This document shows positions 10,090 through 21,000 of a stretch of DNA of 64,000 nucleotides, one piece after another. Location of the stretch: assembly GCA_016342685.1 (NCBI GenBank), contig JAEINU010000001.1, positions 682,001-746,000 of the forward strand. The letters run 5' to 3'. Within the stretch, counting starts at the first letter, position 1. Each line of letters starts with the position of its first letter. The position numbers were made by a program, and so were the translations under genes. This DNA comes from Bacteroidales bacterium. GTDB taxonomy: Bacteria > Bacteroidota > Bacteroidia > Bacteroidales > UBA12077. The notes under the pieces were generated by a model that had not been told where the DNA came from, made no database searches, and saw nothing but the letters and a program-made list of their open reading frames with translations.

Positions 10090-10659
10090 ATAGCGGGACC
10101 AAGACCAAGGCCTAGATACAGAGGCCCAATAAAAAAACAGGAACCATTACACAAAATTAATAATTTAATTCGTGCAAGGCTTGTTAGACTTGTTGGTGAT
10201 AATATTGAAAAACCTGATGTTTATTCTATTCAGGATGCACTTAAGATTGCAGATGAGTTAGAGTTGGATTTGGTGGAGATTTCTCCAAATGCAGATCCAC
10301 CTGTTTGCAAGGTTACAGATTATCAAAAGTTTCTTTATCAACAAAAGAAGAGACAAAAGGAACTGAAAGCTAAAACTCAAAAAGTTGTTTTAAAAGAAAT
10401 TAGATTCGGTCCACAAACCGATGAGCATGATTATCAATTTAAATTAAAACATGCACAGAATTTTCTTGAAGAAGGAGCTAAGGTCAAGGCGTTCGTATTT
10501 TTTAAAGGTCGTTCTATTTTATTTAAAGAACAGGGAGAAATCTTATTGTTAAGATTAGCTCAAGATCTTGAGGAATATGGTAAGGTGGAACAATTACCTA
10601 AATTAGAAGGTAAGCGTATGATTATATTTATTGCGCCTAAAGCCGTTAAGAAAAAATAA
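10090..10659 (+). CDS. infC: translation initiation factor IF-3, non-canonical ATA start
   Basis: A 189-residue IF-3, which binds the 30S subunit, discriminates against non-standard start codons and prevents premature 50S joining. The reading frame is open and IF-3-like from codon 10090 ([13 protein letters not shown]...), well before the first in-frame ATG at 10264. Starting at 10264 would remove most of the N-terminal domain (residues 1-58, including [18 protein letters not shown]). The only sensible start is ATA at 10090, 8 nt after AGGAGG. The C-terminal domain contains [18 protein letters not shown]. Known biology: infC of E. coli starts with AUU and is autoregulated because IF-3 rejects that codon; an AUA start here implies the same feedback. 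It lies 31 bp after thrS and 26 bp before rpmI. Confidence 0.92.
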   Translation: MAGPRPRPRYRGPIKKQEPLHKINNLIRARLVRLVGDNIEKPDVYSIQDALKIADELELDLVEISPNADPPVCKVTDYQKFLYQQKKRQKELKAKTQKVVLKEIRFGPQTDEHDYQFKLKHAQNFLEEGAKVKAFVFFKGRSILFKEQGEILLLRLAQDLEEYGKVEQLPKLEGKRMIIFIAPKAVKKK

Positions 10660-10685
10660 TTAATTTTTAATTAAATATTAGTATA

Positions 10686-10883
10686 ATGCCAAAGATGAAG
10701 ACAAAGGCCAGTGCTAAAAAACGTTTTAGCATAACAGGCTCAGGGAAGATTAAAAGAAAACATGCTTTCAAAAGTCATATTTTGACTAAGAAAACTAAGA
10801 AGCAAAAGAGAAATCTTACTGCAACTGGTATAGTAGCCAAATCTGATGAAAGCAACATTAAGTTGTGTTTAGCAATGAAATAA
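10686..10883 (+). CDS. rpmI: 50S ribosomal protein L35
   Basis: A 65-residue, very basic protein with the L35 signature at its N-terminus ([14 protein letters not shown]) and a G..K...[13 protein letters not shown] stretch. L35 is a late-assembling 50S protein that contacts 23S rRNA. Length is exactly that of the family. It follows infC by 26 bp and precedes rplT by 98 bp, the conserved infC-rpmI-rplT arrangement. Confidence 0.97.
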   Translation: MPKMKTKASAKKRFSITGSGKIKRKHAFKSHILTKKTKKQKRNLTATGIVAKSDESNIKLCLAMK

Positions 10884-10923
10884 TCTTTTAATCTAGAATT
10901 ATTAAGTAATTAACCAGGATGAA

Positions 10924-10960
10924 TTAGCAGAAACAAGTGTCGAAATGAGTCGACCGCTAA
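10924..10960 (+). promoter_or_regulatory. candidate structured leader before rplT
   Basis: Two nested inverted repeats lie in the 98-bp rpmI-rplT gap: TTAGC (10924-10928) with GCTAA (10956-10960), and GTCGA (10939-10943) with TCGAC (10950-10954) closing a 6-nt loop. The bulge is asymmetric (10 nt left, 1 nt right). In Firmicutes and Gammaproteobacteria, L20 represses this operon by binding a leader structure. That this element serves the same purpose is inference. Confidence 0.4.
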
Positions 10961-10981
10961 CCGTTCACAAAAAGAAAAATT

Positions 10982-11329
10982 ATGCCAAGGTCAGTAAATT
11001 CAGTAGCTTCAAGAGCTAGAAGAAAAAAAGTATTAAAACTCACTAGAGGATATTGGGGAAGAAGAAGTAACGTTTGGACAGTTGCTAAGAATGCATTTGA
11101 AAAAGGATTAACTTATGCATATAGAGACAGAAAAACAAAAAAGAGAAACTTTAGAGGTTTATGGATTCAAAGAATTAACGCTGGTGTTCGCGAACACGGA
11201 ATGTCTTATTCTGAATTCATGGGACAAGTACATAAAAAAGGTATTGCTCTTAACAGAAAAGTATTAGCCGATTTAGCAATGAATCATCCAAAAGCTTTTG
11301 CTGCTGTTGTTAAAGCTGTTAAGAAATAA
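10982..11329 (+). CDS. rplT: 50S ribosomal protein L20
   Basis: A 115-residue basic protein needed early in 50S assembly, where it binds 23S rRNA. The N-terminus [27 protein letters not shown] is the characteristic L20 extension, and the globular domain contains [26 protein letters not shown]. Length matches the family. It is the last gene of the thrS-infC-rpmI-rplT operon and is followed 23 bp later by a strong terminator. L20 is the operon repressor in other bacteria, which makes the structured gap upstream of interest. Confidence 0.98.
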   Translation: MPRSVNSVASRARRKKVLKLTRGYWGRRSNVWTVAKNAFEKGLTYAYRDRKTKKRNFRGLWIQRINAGVREHGMSYSEFMGQVHKKGIALNRKVLADLAMNHPKAFAAVVKAVKK

Positions 11330-11352
11330 AATATTTCTATATTAAATAGTAG

Positions 11353-11381
11353 AAGGGAAGCAAATTTGCTTCCCTTTTTTT
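11353..11381 (+). terminator. rho-independent terminator after rplT
   Basis: 11353-11376 is a 24-nt perfect palindrome built on AAGGGAAGCA...TGCTTCCCTT, followed by a run of T to 11381. It is the textbook end of the ribosomal-protein operon. Confidence 0.9.
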
Positions 11382-11476
11382 ATATTTACAAACTAAGTGA
11401 AACTGTTAACATTTTTTAAGAAGATTTAATTTAAGTTTTCATAGGATTTAAATAAATTGCACTACAAATAAATAAT

Positions 11477-12193
11477 ATGAATATTGCTATTGTTGGTTAT
11501 GGAAGAATGGGAAGGGCGATCGAGCAAATTGCCTTGGAGCGAGGTCATCAGGTTGTTTTAAAAATTGATGCAAAGGATATTGATAGTATTGCAAAAAGTG
11601 ATTTTAACAATGTTGATGTTGCAATAGAATTTTCGACACCAGAAAGTGCCTTTTCAAATATCAATCTTTGTATAGATAATAAAATACCTGTCGTAAGTGG
11701 CACAACGGGGTGGCTTAATAGAATAGAGCAAGTTGTTGAAAGATGTAAGAATGAAGATGCAACTTTCTTTTATGCTTCAAATTACAGTTTAGGGGTGAAC
11801 TTATTTTTCAAAATCAATGAGAATTTAGCTAAGATTATGAGTAAATTTTCTGATTATTCGATCGAGTTAGAAGAAACACATCATATTAAAAAGCTTGATG
11901 CTCCAAGTGGAACAGCAATTACTTTAGCTGAAGGAATTATAAAGAACAATCAAAAAATAAATACTTGGAAAGAAGAGGAATCTACTACCTTTGATTCAAT
12001 ACCTATTGTATCAAAAAGAGAAGGCTCTGTGCCTGGAAATCACAAGGTTACTTATGAGTCAGATTTTGATAAAATTATAATTGAGCACGATGCTAAAAGT
12101 AGAAAAGGCTTTGCTTTGGGTGCTGTTCTTGCAGCAGAATTTATCGCTGATAAAAGAGGGTATTTTACAATGAATGATTTGTTAGAAATTTAA
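11477..12193 (+). CDS. dapB: 4-hydroxy-tetrahydrodipicolinate reductase
   Basis: A 238-residue NAD(P)H-dependent reductase of the diaminopimelate/lysine pathway. The N-terminal Rossmann loop is GYGRMG (residues 7-12). The substrate-binding signature EETHHIKKLDAPSGTA contains the catalytic His pair and Lys of the family, and the C-terminal FALGAVLAAEFI is typical. It is shorter than the E. coli enzyme (~270 residues), as usual for Bacteroidota. It precedes lepB by 17 bp, a dapB-lepB order that is common in this phylum, and the two are probably co-transcribed. Confidence 0.95.
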   Translation: MNIAIVGYGRMGRAIEQIALERGHQVVLKIDAKDIDSIAKSDFNNVDVAIEFSTPESAFSNINLCIDNKIPVVSGTTGWLNRIEQVVERCKNEDATFFYASNYSLGVNLFFKINENLAKIMSKFSDYSIELEETHHIKKLDAPSGTAITLAEGIIKNNQKINTWKEEESTTFDSIPIVSKREGSVPGNHKVTYESDFDKIIIEHDAKSRKGFALGAVLAAEFIADKRGYFTMNDLLEI

Positions 12194-12210
12194 CATGAAA
12201 AAAATATATA

Positions 12211-13623
12211 ATGACACTAAAAGAAATCTTAAACAACAAATACTTTAAATTCGCTTTATCAGCTGTAATTTATTTATTATGGGTTATTTGGATTAAGAAT
12301 TTTTGGTTCTTAATTGGAATGTTTGTTATAATTGATGTTCATTTAACAAAGTTTGTTAATTGGTCTTTTTGGAAGAAAAGAGGCGAATCTAAAGCAAAAA
12401 ATAAAGTTGTAGAGTGGGTTGATGCATTAGTTTTCGCAGTTATTGCTGCTACATTAATTAGAATGTTTCTGATTGAAGCCTACACAATTCCAACCTCTTC
12501 AATGGAAAAAACTTTACTTGTTGGCGATTATTTGTTCGTAAGTAAAGTGAGTTATGGTCCTAAATTACCAAATACTCCATTGTCTTTTCCGTTTGCACAT
12601 CATACAATGCCGTTAACGAAAAATACAAAGTCATATCTCGAGTGGATAAAAAGACCATATAAAAGAATTGCTGGATTTGGAGATGTTAAAAGAAACGATA
12701 TTGTAGTGTTTAATTTTCCTGCTGGAGATACTGTTATTGTTGAAACGCAAGAAACTCAGGACTATTATTCTTCCTTACGTGGATATACAGAAGGACTAAA
12801 ACGTAGAGATATTCAAAAAGAAAACCCAATTAAGTCGTTTGATGAATATAAAAAACAAGCGCGCAAGCATATTTGGGATCGTTTCACAATAACCGTTAGA
12901 CCAGTTGATAAACGCGAGAATTATATTAAGAGATGCGTTGCAATTCCTGGAGATTCATTAAAAATTATTCATGGACAAGTATTTGTAAATGGAGAAGAAC
13001 AAGAACATTTTGAAAAGATGCAATACGATTACTTTGTTAAAACAAACGGTAAACAGATTAATTCAAAATATTTCGAAAGACTCGATATTGCTGAAGATGA
13101 TAGAAGGTATATAGCCTCAAGCGCATTGTACGAATTGCCATTAACGGCAGAAAATGTTGAAAATTTAAATAATTTCACTGCAGTTTCTGCAGTTTCAAAA
13201 TACGAGAATACAAATAAAAACATGGCGAATATTACAATATTCCCATATGATCAAAGATATCCATGGACTGAAGATAATTTTGGAACACTATATATTCCTA
13301 AAAAAGGTGTAACTGTTGATCTAAGTATAGATAATTTGTCTTTGTATCATAGAATCATTAATTTATATGAAGGAAATGATTTGCGAGTTGATGGAAATGA
13401 TATATATATTAATGGCGAGATTGCAACAGAATATACATTTAAAATGAACTATTATTTTATGATGGGAGATAATCGTCATAATTCTGCCGATTCTAGGTTT
13501 TGGGGATTTGTTCCAGAAGATCACGTGGTTGGTAAAGCGGTATTTATTTGGTTGTCGTTAGATAAGGATAAATCATTTCTCGATAAAATAAGATGGAAAA
13601 GAATGTTTTCCTTGATTCATTAA
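12211..13623 (+). CDS. lepB: signal peptidase I, long Bacteroidota form
   Basis: A 470-residue inner-membrane serine protease that removes signal peptides from exported proteins. Two hydrophobic segments lie at residues 12-29 and 30-45, and a third at 70-88. The catalytic Ser97 is in [12 protein letters not shown] and the general-base Lys240 in [11 protein letters not shown]. Box E is present as [15 protein letters not shown] near the C-terminus. The protein is about 150 residues longer than E. coli LepB because of inserts between the boxes (about residues 180-225 and 270-370), a known feature of Bacteroidota signal peptidases. It lies directly after dapB and is closed by a hairpin. Confidence 0.95.
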   Translation: MTLKEILNNKYFKFALSAVIYLLWVIWIKNFWFLIGMFVIIDVHLTKFVNWSFWKKRGESKAKNKVVEWVDALVFAVIAATLIRMFLIEAYTIPTSSMEKTLLVGDYLFVSKVSYGPKLPNTPLSFPFAHHTMPLTKNTKSYLEWIKRPYKRIAGFGDVKRNDIVVFNFPAGDTVIVETQETQDYYSSLRGYTEGLKRRDIQKENPIKSFDEYKKQARKHIWDRFTITVRPVDKRENYIKRCVAIPGDSLKIIHGQVFVNGEEQEHFEKMQYDYFVKTNGKQINSKYFERLDIAEDDRRYIASSALYELPLTAENVENLNNFTAVSAVSKYENTNKNMANITIFPYDQRYPWTEDNFGTLYIPKKGVTVDLSIDNLSLYHRIINLYEGNDLRVDGNDIYINGEIATEYTFKMNYYFMMGDNRHNSADSRFWGFVPEDHVVGKAVFIWLSLDKDKSFLDKIRWKRMFSLIH

Positions 13624-13643
13624 AAATAAAATATTAACATATG

Positions 13644-13673
13644 CACCGGATAGTTAGCTGTCCGGTGATTTTT
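13644..13673 (+). terminator. terminator between lepB and the WbqC-family gene
   Basis: CACCGGA (13644-13650) pairs with TCCGGTG (13661-13667) and is followed by TTTTT. It ends only 2 nt before the ATG of the next gene, so it may attenuate rather than fully stop transcription into that gene. Confidence 0.7.
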
Positions 13674-13675
13674 AT

Positions 13676-14302
13676 ATGAGTAAAAAAATATTATTATCAA
13701 CTGCATATCTTGCTCCAATACAGTATTTTACTAAGCTATTGAAATACGATAGTGTAATTATTGAAGCTCATGAAAATTTCATCAAGCAAACATATCGTAA
13801 TAGATGTATAATTTATGGAGCAAATGGAGACTTGTCATTAAGTATTCCGGTATCAAAAAATAAGAAAAAGGTTATTATTAAAGATTTGATGATTGATTAT
13901 AGTACAAATTGGAAGAAACTACACTTAAAATCAATTGAATCTGCTTACAAGTCATCTCCTTATTTTGAATTTTACTTTGATGAAATTCGACCATTTTTCG
14001 AGAAAAATTATAAATTCTTATTTGATTTCAATACATTAATTCAGGAAGTTATTCTAGAACAACTGGAAATAGAAACTCAAATTAATTATTCCGATAATTA
14101 CTTTTTTTCTAATGATTTAGATGAAATTGATGATTTTCGAGAAAAAATACTTCCCAAGAAGAAAATTCTTGATAATGAATTTTATATCCATAAATACAAT
14201 CAGGTTTTTTCTGATAAGCATGGATTCAAGCCCAATTTAAGCATAATTGATTTATTATTTAATGAGGGACCTAATGCTATTAATTTGCTACGTTCGCATT
14301 AA
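13676..14302 (+). CDS. WbqC family protein
   Basis: A 208-residue soluble protein with the WbqC signature: LLSTAYLAPIQYF near the start, YRNRCIIYGANGDLSLSIPV at about residues 40-60, and conserved SAYKSSPYFEFYFDEI. WbqC proteins occur in O-antigen and surface-polysaccharide loci but their biochemical role is not firmly established. The gene directly follows lepB, a linkage seen elsewhere in Bacteroidota. There is no signal peptide or membrane segment. Family assignment is good; no specific reaction is claimed. Confidence 0.85.
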   Translation: MSKKILLSTAYLAPIQYFTKLLKYDSVIIEAHENFIKQTYRNRCIIYGANGDLSLSIPVSKNKKKVIIKDLMIDYSTNWKKLHLKSIESAYKSSPYFEFYFDEIRPFFEKNYKFLFDFNTLIQEVILEQLEIETQINYSDNYFFSNDLDEIDDFREKILPKKKILDNEFYIHKYNQVFSDKHGFKPNLSIIDLLFNEGPNAINLLRSH

Positions 14303-14387
14303 TTAATTAATATTTAGTCAAAAAAAAATTTTTAGATCTAATTTTTTCATTAATTTTAAAACAATATTTGAAAAAAAAGAACTAGAA

Positions 14388-14762
14388 ATGAATAATTTAT
14401 CGATCCAAAAAACTGATTCAACCCCCGAAATTGATTTTGAATTAAATGGTGATTTGAAAATTACAGGACGATCTTTACCCGAGGACGTGCATAAATTTTA
14501 TGATCCACTTATTGAGTGGGTAAGAAATATGGATGCGGTAGATGTAAAGTTAGAATTGAAATTGGAATACTTAAACACGTCTTCAACAAAAAAAGTTTTA
14601 AATCTATTAATCGCTTTAGATGAGAATATTAGTATCAAAAATATAGAAGTTAATTGGTACTATGAGTTTGATGATCTTGAGATGGAAGATTTAGGACAGA
14701 TTTACGAAGAAGATATAAGTAGAGCAAAATTCAATTACATAGAAGGAATTGATATTTTTTAA
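14388..14762 (+). CDS. SiaC-like regulatory phosphoprotein (DUF1987)
   Basis: A 124-residue acidic cytoplasmic protein. The family pattern is visible: TDSTPEIDF near the start, LKITGRSLPEDVHKFYDPLIEWVRN at ~25-49, and LEYLNTSSTKKVLNLL at ~60-77. In Pseudomonas, SiaC is phosphorylated on a threonine of the NTSS-type region by SiaB and dephosphorylated by SiaA to control a diguanylate cyclase. No SiaA, SiaB or cyclase gene is adjacent here, so the partner must be elsewhere or the role differs. The gene stands alone between the WbqC-family gene and the giant adhesin. Confidence 0.8.
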   Translation: MNNLSIQKTDSTPEIDFELNGDLKITGRSLPEDVHKFYDPLIEWVRNMDAVDVKLELKLEYLNTSSTKKVLNLLIALDENISIKNIEVNWYYEFDDLEMEDLGQIYEEDISRAKFNYIEGIDIF

Positions 14763-14862
14763 ACACTTGTTAGGATCGATCCATCTCTTATTATTCGTGT
14801 TCAATGTTTACAACAATATTTATCATTAAAAACGAGCTATTCATCAAATTAACAAGGTCTTA

Positions 14863-14953
14863 TTAAACTAATTATATTAATATTAGTTTAAATAAAATAA
14901 GGAAGCATTGGTAATTCCAATATGCAACTATTGGTATTGTTAATGCTGTTATT
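14863..14953 (+). promoter_or_regulatory. inverted repeats in the leader of the giant adhesin gene
   Basis: A perfect 10-bp inverted repeat TTAAACTAAT/ATTAGTTTAA spans 14863-14872 and 14882-14891. Just downstream, AGCATT...AATGCT encloses CCAATA...TATTGG, and the first CCAAT can also pair with the preceding ATTGG, giving two mutually exclusive hairpins. The first repeat may be a terminator of the SiaC-like gene or an operator; the second set looks like a folded 5' leader. The function is not known. Confidence 0.4.
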
Positions 14954-15001
14954 ATGTGATTTTTTTAATTATTTGGATATTAAAAAGTAAAATAATATAA
15001 C

Positions 15002-18000
15002 ATGAAAAAGTTATTATTAGTCATAGGATTATTTATATCGTTATACTCGATAGCGCAGGAGGGAACTAAGCAATTTATGCCAAATTCTACGGATCGATTG
15101 TGGTTAGAGGTATATAGAGCTTCAAATAAATATTTTGCTACATATAATGCAAATGACAAAGAGCGTTTATTTGTTTATTTAAATGATGGAGAAGTTATGC
15201 ATTTTGGTATGAAGCTAGCTACTAGCGAGTATTATATGGAAGATGATGCAAGACTTATTTCTTATCGTATAAAGGATTCTGGTGGAAATATTGTAAAGGC
15301 AGAGAGCTGGATTCCTGTGTCAGGAGAAAATGGATACATCGATACATATAGTGAAGCTGTTACTGGGCCAGATGGTGTTATTCTTAATGGATCAGCTTTA
15401 ACCGGTGGATATGCACCACTAACTTTCACAGCTAATAGTGATGGAGATTATTATATTGAGTTTGAAACCTGGGAATGGTATAGAGATGCAAGTACTGGTT
15501 GGCAGTGGGAACGAAGGGTAGATCCTGGAACTCGATTTGCTTTGGAATATTTTGATGTTACTGTTACTGATGCTATTAATAACATAATTACAAACTCTGG
15601 AGAACCAAACACTTCAGCTGGTAGGTTATGGTCAAAAGGATGGGGTTTTACAACAACAAGTTATGATTTATATCCTGTTAAATCGCAGTTTTTTGTTTTC
15701 ACAGCAGATGAGTTTGTAAACAAAGTTCAGTATGAAATGAAGCCTTTTTCTTTCAATTTTGTTGCAAATTCATATGGAGTTCAAACAAATTCAGGTTTTA
15801 CTTATGTAGAAAGGGCTCAAAGTCAAGATGGTGACTATACAAACACTTCAAATATTTCAGAATATAGAATTTTCTTAAATGATCCAGACAGGACTGTTTG
15901 GCCTAATACGAAATTACCACCTCCAGTGGTTAAAGTTTGGGTTGAAGAAACATTAATATATGATTATGATTACGATAGAAATCCTCAATTGTTAGATTTA
16001 TCTGTTGATACTATTGGTTTAGAAAAAAATAGTATATCATGTCCATATTCGGATATAACAATGTTCAGGATTGAATCAAATGTCGATGGTTTCACTGCAA
16101 TTTTACTTGATGTAGATGGAGGAGGTTATTCAACAGCAGGTACTGATAAGGTATTGTATTTAGACGTTAAAAAAGGAATGAATTATGTTCTGTGGAACTT
16201 CCGAGACGATAATGGAGATATAGTTCCTAATGGACATTTTTCTGCTTCAGCAACTTTTCTTGGTAGGGGACCAGCACATTTCCCATTATACGATGTTGAA
16301 TCATTAAGTGGAATTTCTACTTCATCAATTAGACCATTTAATAAGCTTGGACCTACATTATATTGGGATGATACTCAAATATCTAATTGGGGTGATGCTG
16401 GAGGAGCAATGGTCGAAACAAGTCAGTCTCAATTGGTAATTGAAAACCACGTTCCAAGACTTTGGGTTTATGATGCCAGTGAGGGGCAACATAATGGAAA
16501 TGGAACTACTTTAAATTCATGGTTTAATGCAATTGATTTAGGATTACCAGAAGTAAATTTTGATGTTAATCAAAGTTTAATAAAGTGTATAAATGGCGAT
16601 GCACCATATGTTGCAGATATTTATAAATATTTGGCAGTAAATAGTTTTGTAGATTTTAACACAAATGATTTCGATGAAAAATATTTTGATCCGAATAACA
16701 ATGATTTAGATAGTATCGCAATATTGACATTGCCAACTAATGGAACATTTGAGTTAAATGGATCAGCTATAAATGTAAATGATTCAATTTCCCGTCTAGA
16801 CATTCCGAATATAAAATTTACTCCAACTTCAGCATGGAGTGGAATGGATAAATTTGTATGGAAGGCAACAAACGGAACATATTGGTCAATCAATCAGGAT
16901 ACTGTATATTTAATTGTTAATACAGATCCAACCATATCGACTTTTAATGATACTACTATCTGTACTAATACTAGTTTAGCAAACCTTCCATTTATAGTGG
17001 GAGATGCTGAAACTGTAGCTGCAGATTTGAATGTTGTAGCTTATTCTCATGATCCAGCGGTAGTTCCTAATTCAAATATTACTTTAGGCGGCTCAGGTGC
17101 AAATAGAACAATAACTATAACTCCACCTGCAAATACTTCGGGTTATACTATTATATATGTAAAAGTTGATGATGGTTTAACAGAAGTAATAGAAGAATTT
17201 GCATTATATATTGGTCCTTCAATTACTTTTACTGGAGATACGACCATATGCGTCGGAAACCCTTTAGAATTGTCGGCTGTTGAGTTTGGTGCCGATTCTT
17301 ATTCGTGGGATTTCGAGGGAACCGAAATTAGAACTACACAAGACTTAACGATTGATCCTTTTACAACAGATTCTGTGGGATTATACACATTAACAATTCA
17401 AAAAGGTGGTTGTGCTGCTTCAAGAGAAATAAATGTTTCAATTGCTCCGATTACAACATTCACTGGTGATACTGAAGTTTGTATGGGTGAAGATATTTCA
17501 TTAAGTGCTGATGAAACTGTTGCAACCTTGTATTCATGGAAAAAAGCAGGAGTTGAAATTGGTTCTAGTAAAGTGTTAGAAATTTTAACAGCGGATGCTA
17601 CTGCTATTGCATCTGATTATTCCTTAGAAATTACTAAAGAAGGTTGTAATAATACTTCCCCTGACTTTTCTATTTCAGTTATTGTTGCACCAAATACAAG
17701 TTTAACATTGGTAAACGATACCATTACAGTAGGAATGAATGGTACTATTACAATAGTAAGTGCCGAGAGTGGAATTACATATAATGCTTATAAAGGAACT
17801 ACTCTTGTTGGCTCAGGGATTGGTGCAGGTGTCAATTTAGATATCTCAATTGACGGAACAAAGTTAAGTACAGGAAATAATGTAATTACAATAAAAGCAC
17901 AAAATGCTAATTGTGAATTAGATAATAGCACAAGTACAAATGTATTTGTACGGTTACCCGGAATTTCTGTATCTCCCATAAGTGGAAATACAAATGAAGA

Positions 18001-21000
18001 TGGTACAATCGCAACATTTACTGTTGTTCTTGATGCAGAGCCAATAGCCAATGTAACAATTGGTTTAAGTTCAACTGATACAGGAGAAGGAACTGTTTCT
18101 CCAATTAGCATAACATTTACTTCTGCAAATTGGGATACAGAACAAATAATTACAGTAACTGGGATTAATGATGATATTGATGACGGAAATCAAACTTTTA
18201 CAATTATAACTACGGATGCATCTAGTACAGATGGAAATTATTCAGGGTTAGTGGTTGATGATGTAACTGTTATAAATGAAGATGATTCTGACAATTCTGG
18301 AATAACTGTTTCTGCTTTATCAAATAATACACAAGAAAATGGAACTACAGGAACATTTACAATTGTTCTGGATAGTGAGCCAATAGCAAATGTAACAATT
18401 GCACTTAGTTCAAACGATACTGGGGAAGGTACGGTTTCTCCTGCAAGTGTTACTTTTACTCCTGCTAATTGGGATACTCAGCAAACTGCGACAATAACAG
18501 GTGTTGATGATGATTTAAACGATGGAGATCAATTATATACTATAGTTACCGCTGATGCAACAAGTACCGATGGTAACTATTCAGGAATGGTTGTTGGAGA
18601 CGTTACAGTAACAAATATAGATGATGATGCAGCTGGATTTAACATTACAGCCATTAGCGGAAATACGACCGAAGCTGGCGGTACGGCTACATTTACAATT
18701 GCTTTAACTTCTGAACCTACAGCCAATGTACAAGTAAATTTAAGTTCTAGTGACATAGGAGAAGGAACGGTTTCTCCAGTAATTATAACTTTTACTTCTG
18801 GGAATTGGAATGTTGCACAGACTATTACTATTACTGGGGTGGATGACGATTTAGATGATGGAGACCAGCCTTTTAATATTATAACTTCGAACGCAATAAG
18901 TTCCGATCTTGATTATTCGGGATTGTTAGTAGCAGATGTGGCTTTAACCAATAATGATGACGATACAGCTGGAATTACAGTTTCTTCTATTAGTGGAAAT
19001 ACTTCAGAAACAGGAACTACAGCAACTTTTACAATCGTATTGGATAGTGAACCTACTGCAAATGTTACTATTGGATTAAGTTCTGATGATTTAGGTGAAG
19101 GAACAGTTTCTCCAGCGAGTATAACATTTACAACCGCTAATTGGAATATAGTTCAAACAATAATTGTTACAGGAGTTAATGATGATATCGATGATGGAAA
19201 CCAATCGTATAATATTGTAACAGCTTCTGCAATAAGTGCAGATGGAAGTTATTCTGGAATGAATGCAAATGATGTTGCTGTAATTAATACAGATGATTTG
19301 GATGTAGCAGGAATCACGGTTTCAGCAATAAGTGGAAATACATCTGAATCAGGAACTACAGCTACGTTCACAATTGTATTAGATAGTGAACCAACTTCAA
19401 ATGTTACTGTTGGATTAAGTTCTGATGATACTGGTGAAGGTACAGTGTTGCCAGCAAGTGTAACGTTTACATCAGGAAATTGGAATGTAGCACAAACTGT
19501 AACTGTAACAGGAATTAATGATGATATTGATGATGGAAATCAAACATATAGTATAATAACAGCTGCAGCAACAAGTACAGATGGTAGTTATTCTGGAATG
19601 AATGCAAATAATGTATCTCTTATTAATACGGATGATGATAATGCAGGAATTTCAGTATCTGCAATAAGTGGCAATACTACAGAGAATGGTGCAACTGCAA
19701 CGTTTACAGTTGTATTAGATACAGAACCAACTGCAAACGTAACAATTGGCCTAAGTTCAGATGATACAGGGGAAGGATCTGTATTGCCTGGAAGTGTGAT
19801 ATTTACAACGGGAAATTGGAATGTAGCACAAACAGTAACCTTAACAGGTGTAGATGACGATATTGACGATGGAAATCAAACTTATAATGTAATAACGGCT
19901 GCAGCGACAAGTTCAGACGGAAATTATTCTGGATTAAATGCTGCAAATGTGAGTGTTATCAATGAAGATAATGGAGATAGTGTAGGTGTAACTTTTTCAG
20001 CATTAAGTAATAGTACCGAAGAGGATGGAACAACAGGAATATTCACAATTATTCTAGATAGCGAACCTACAGCGAATGTAGTTATTGGGATAAGTTCAGA
20101 TGATATAGGTGAAGGAACTGTTTCGCCAGCAAGTGTAACATTTACTTCTGGAAATTGGAATATAGCTCAAACAGTAACAATAACAGGAGTTGATGATGAT
20201 ATTGATGATGGAAATCAAACATATAATATTGTAACAGCAGCAGCAACAAGTACAGATGGTAATTATTCTGGATTGAATGCTTCTGATATTTCAGTTGTTA
20301 ATATTGATGACGATAATGCAGGAATAACAGTTTCTGCAATTAGCGGGAATACATCTGAAACTGGAACAATAGCAAGCTTTACAATTGTTTTAAATACTGA
20401 ACCTACAGCTAATGTATTAATTAATTTGAGTTCAGATGATTTAGGAGAAGGAACAGTATTACCTGTCAGTGTAACTTTTACTTTCGGCAATTGGAACATT
20501 GCTCAAACAATAACAGTTAAAGGAGCTAATGATGACCTTGATGATGGAGATCAACCTTTTAATATTGTAACATCAAATGCTATTAGTACAGCCCCAGAAT
20601 ATACAGGAATGTTTGTAGCAGATGTTGCTGTAACAAATAACGACGATGATAATGCAGGAGTAACAGTTTCTGCAATTAGTGGAAATACTTCAGAAACAGG
20701 AACAACAGCAACATTTACAATTGTTCTTGATACAGAGCCTACAGCTAATGTTATAATTGGTTTAAGTTCAAGTGATACTGGCGAAGGTACGGCACTCCCA
20801 ATAAGTGCAACGTTTACATCAGGTAATTGGAATGTAGCTCAAACAATTACAGTTACTGGTGTCGATGATGACATTCAAGACGGAAATCAATCATACACAA
20901 TAGTTACAGCATCGGCAACAAGCACTGATGGTAATTATTCAGGAATGAACGTAAATGATGTAGCTGTTATTAATAATGATGACACTGATGCCGCAGGAAT

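Noticed and set aside
10264-10659. infC starting at ATG 10264
   Set aside because: That would remove most of the IF-3 N-terminal domain, whose homology continues upstream to 10090.
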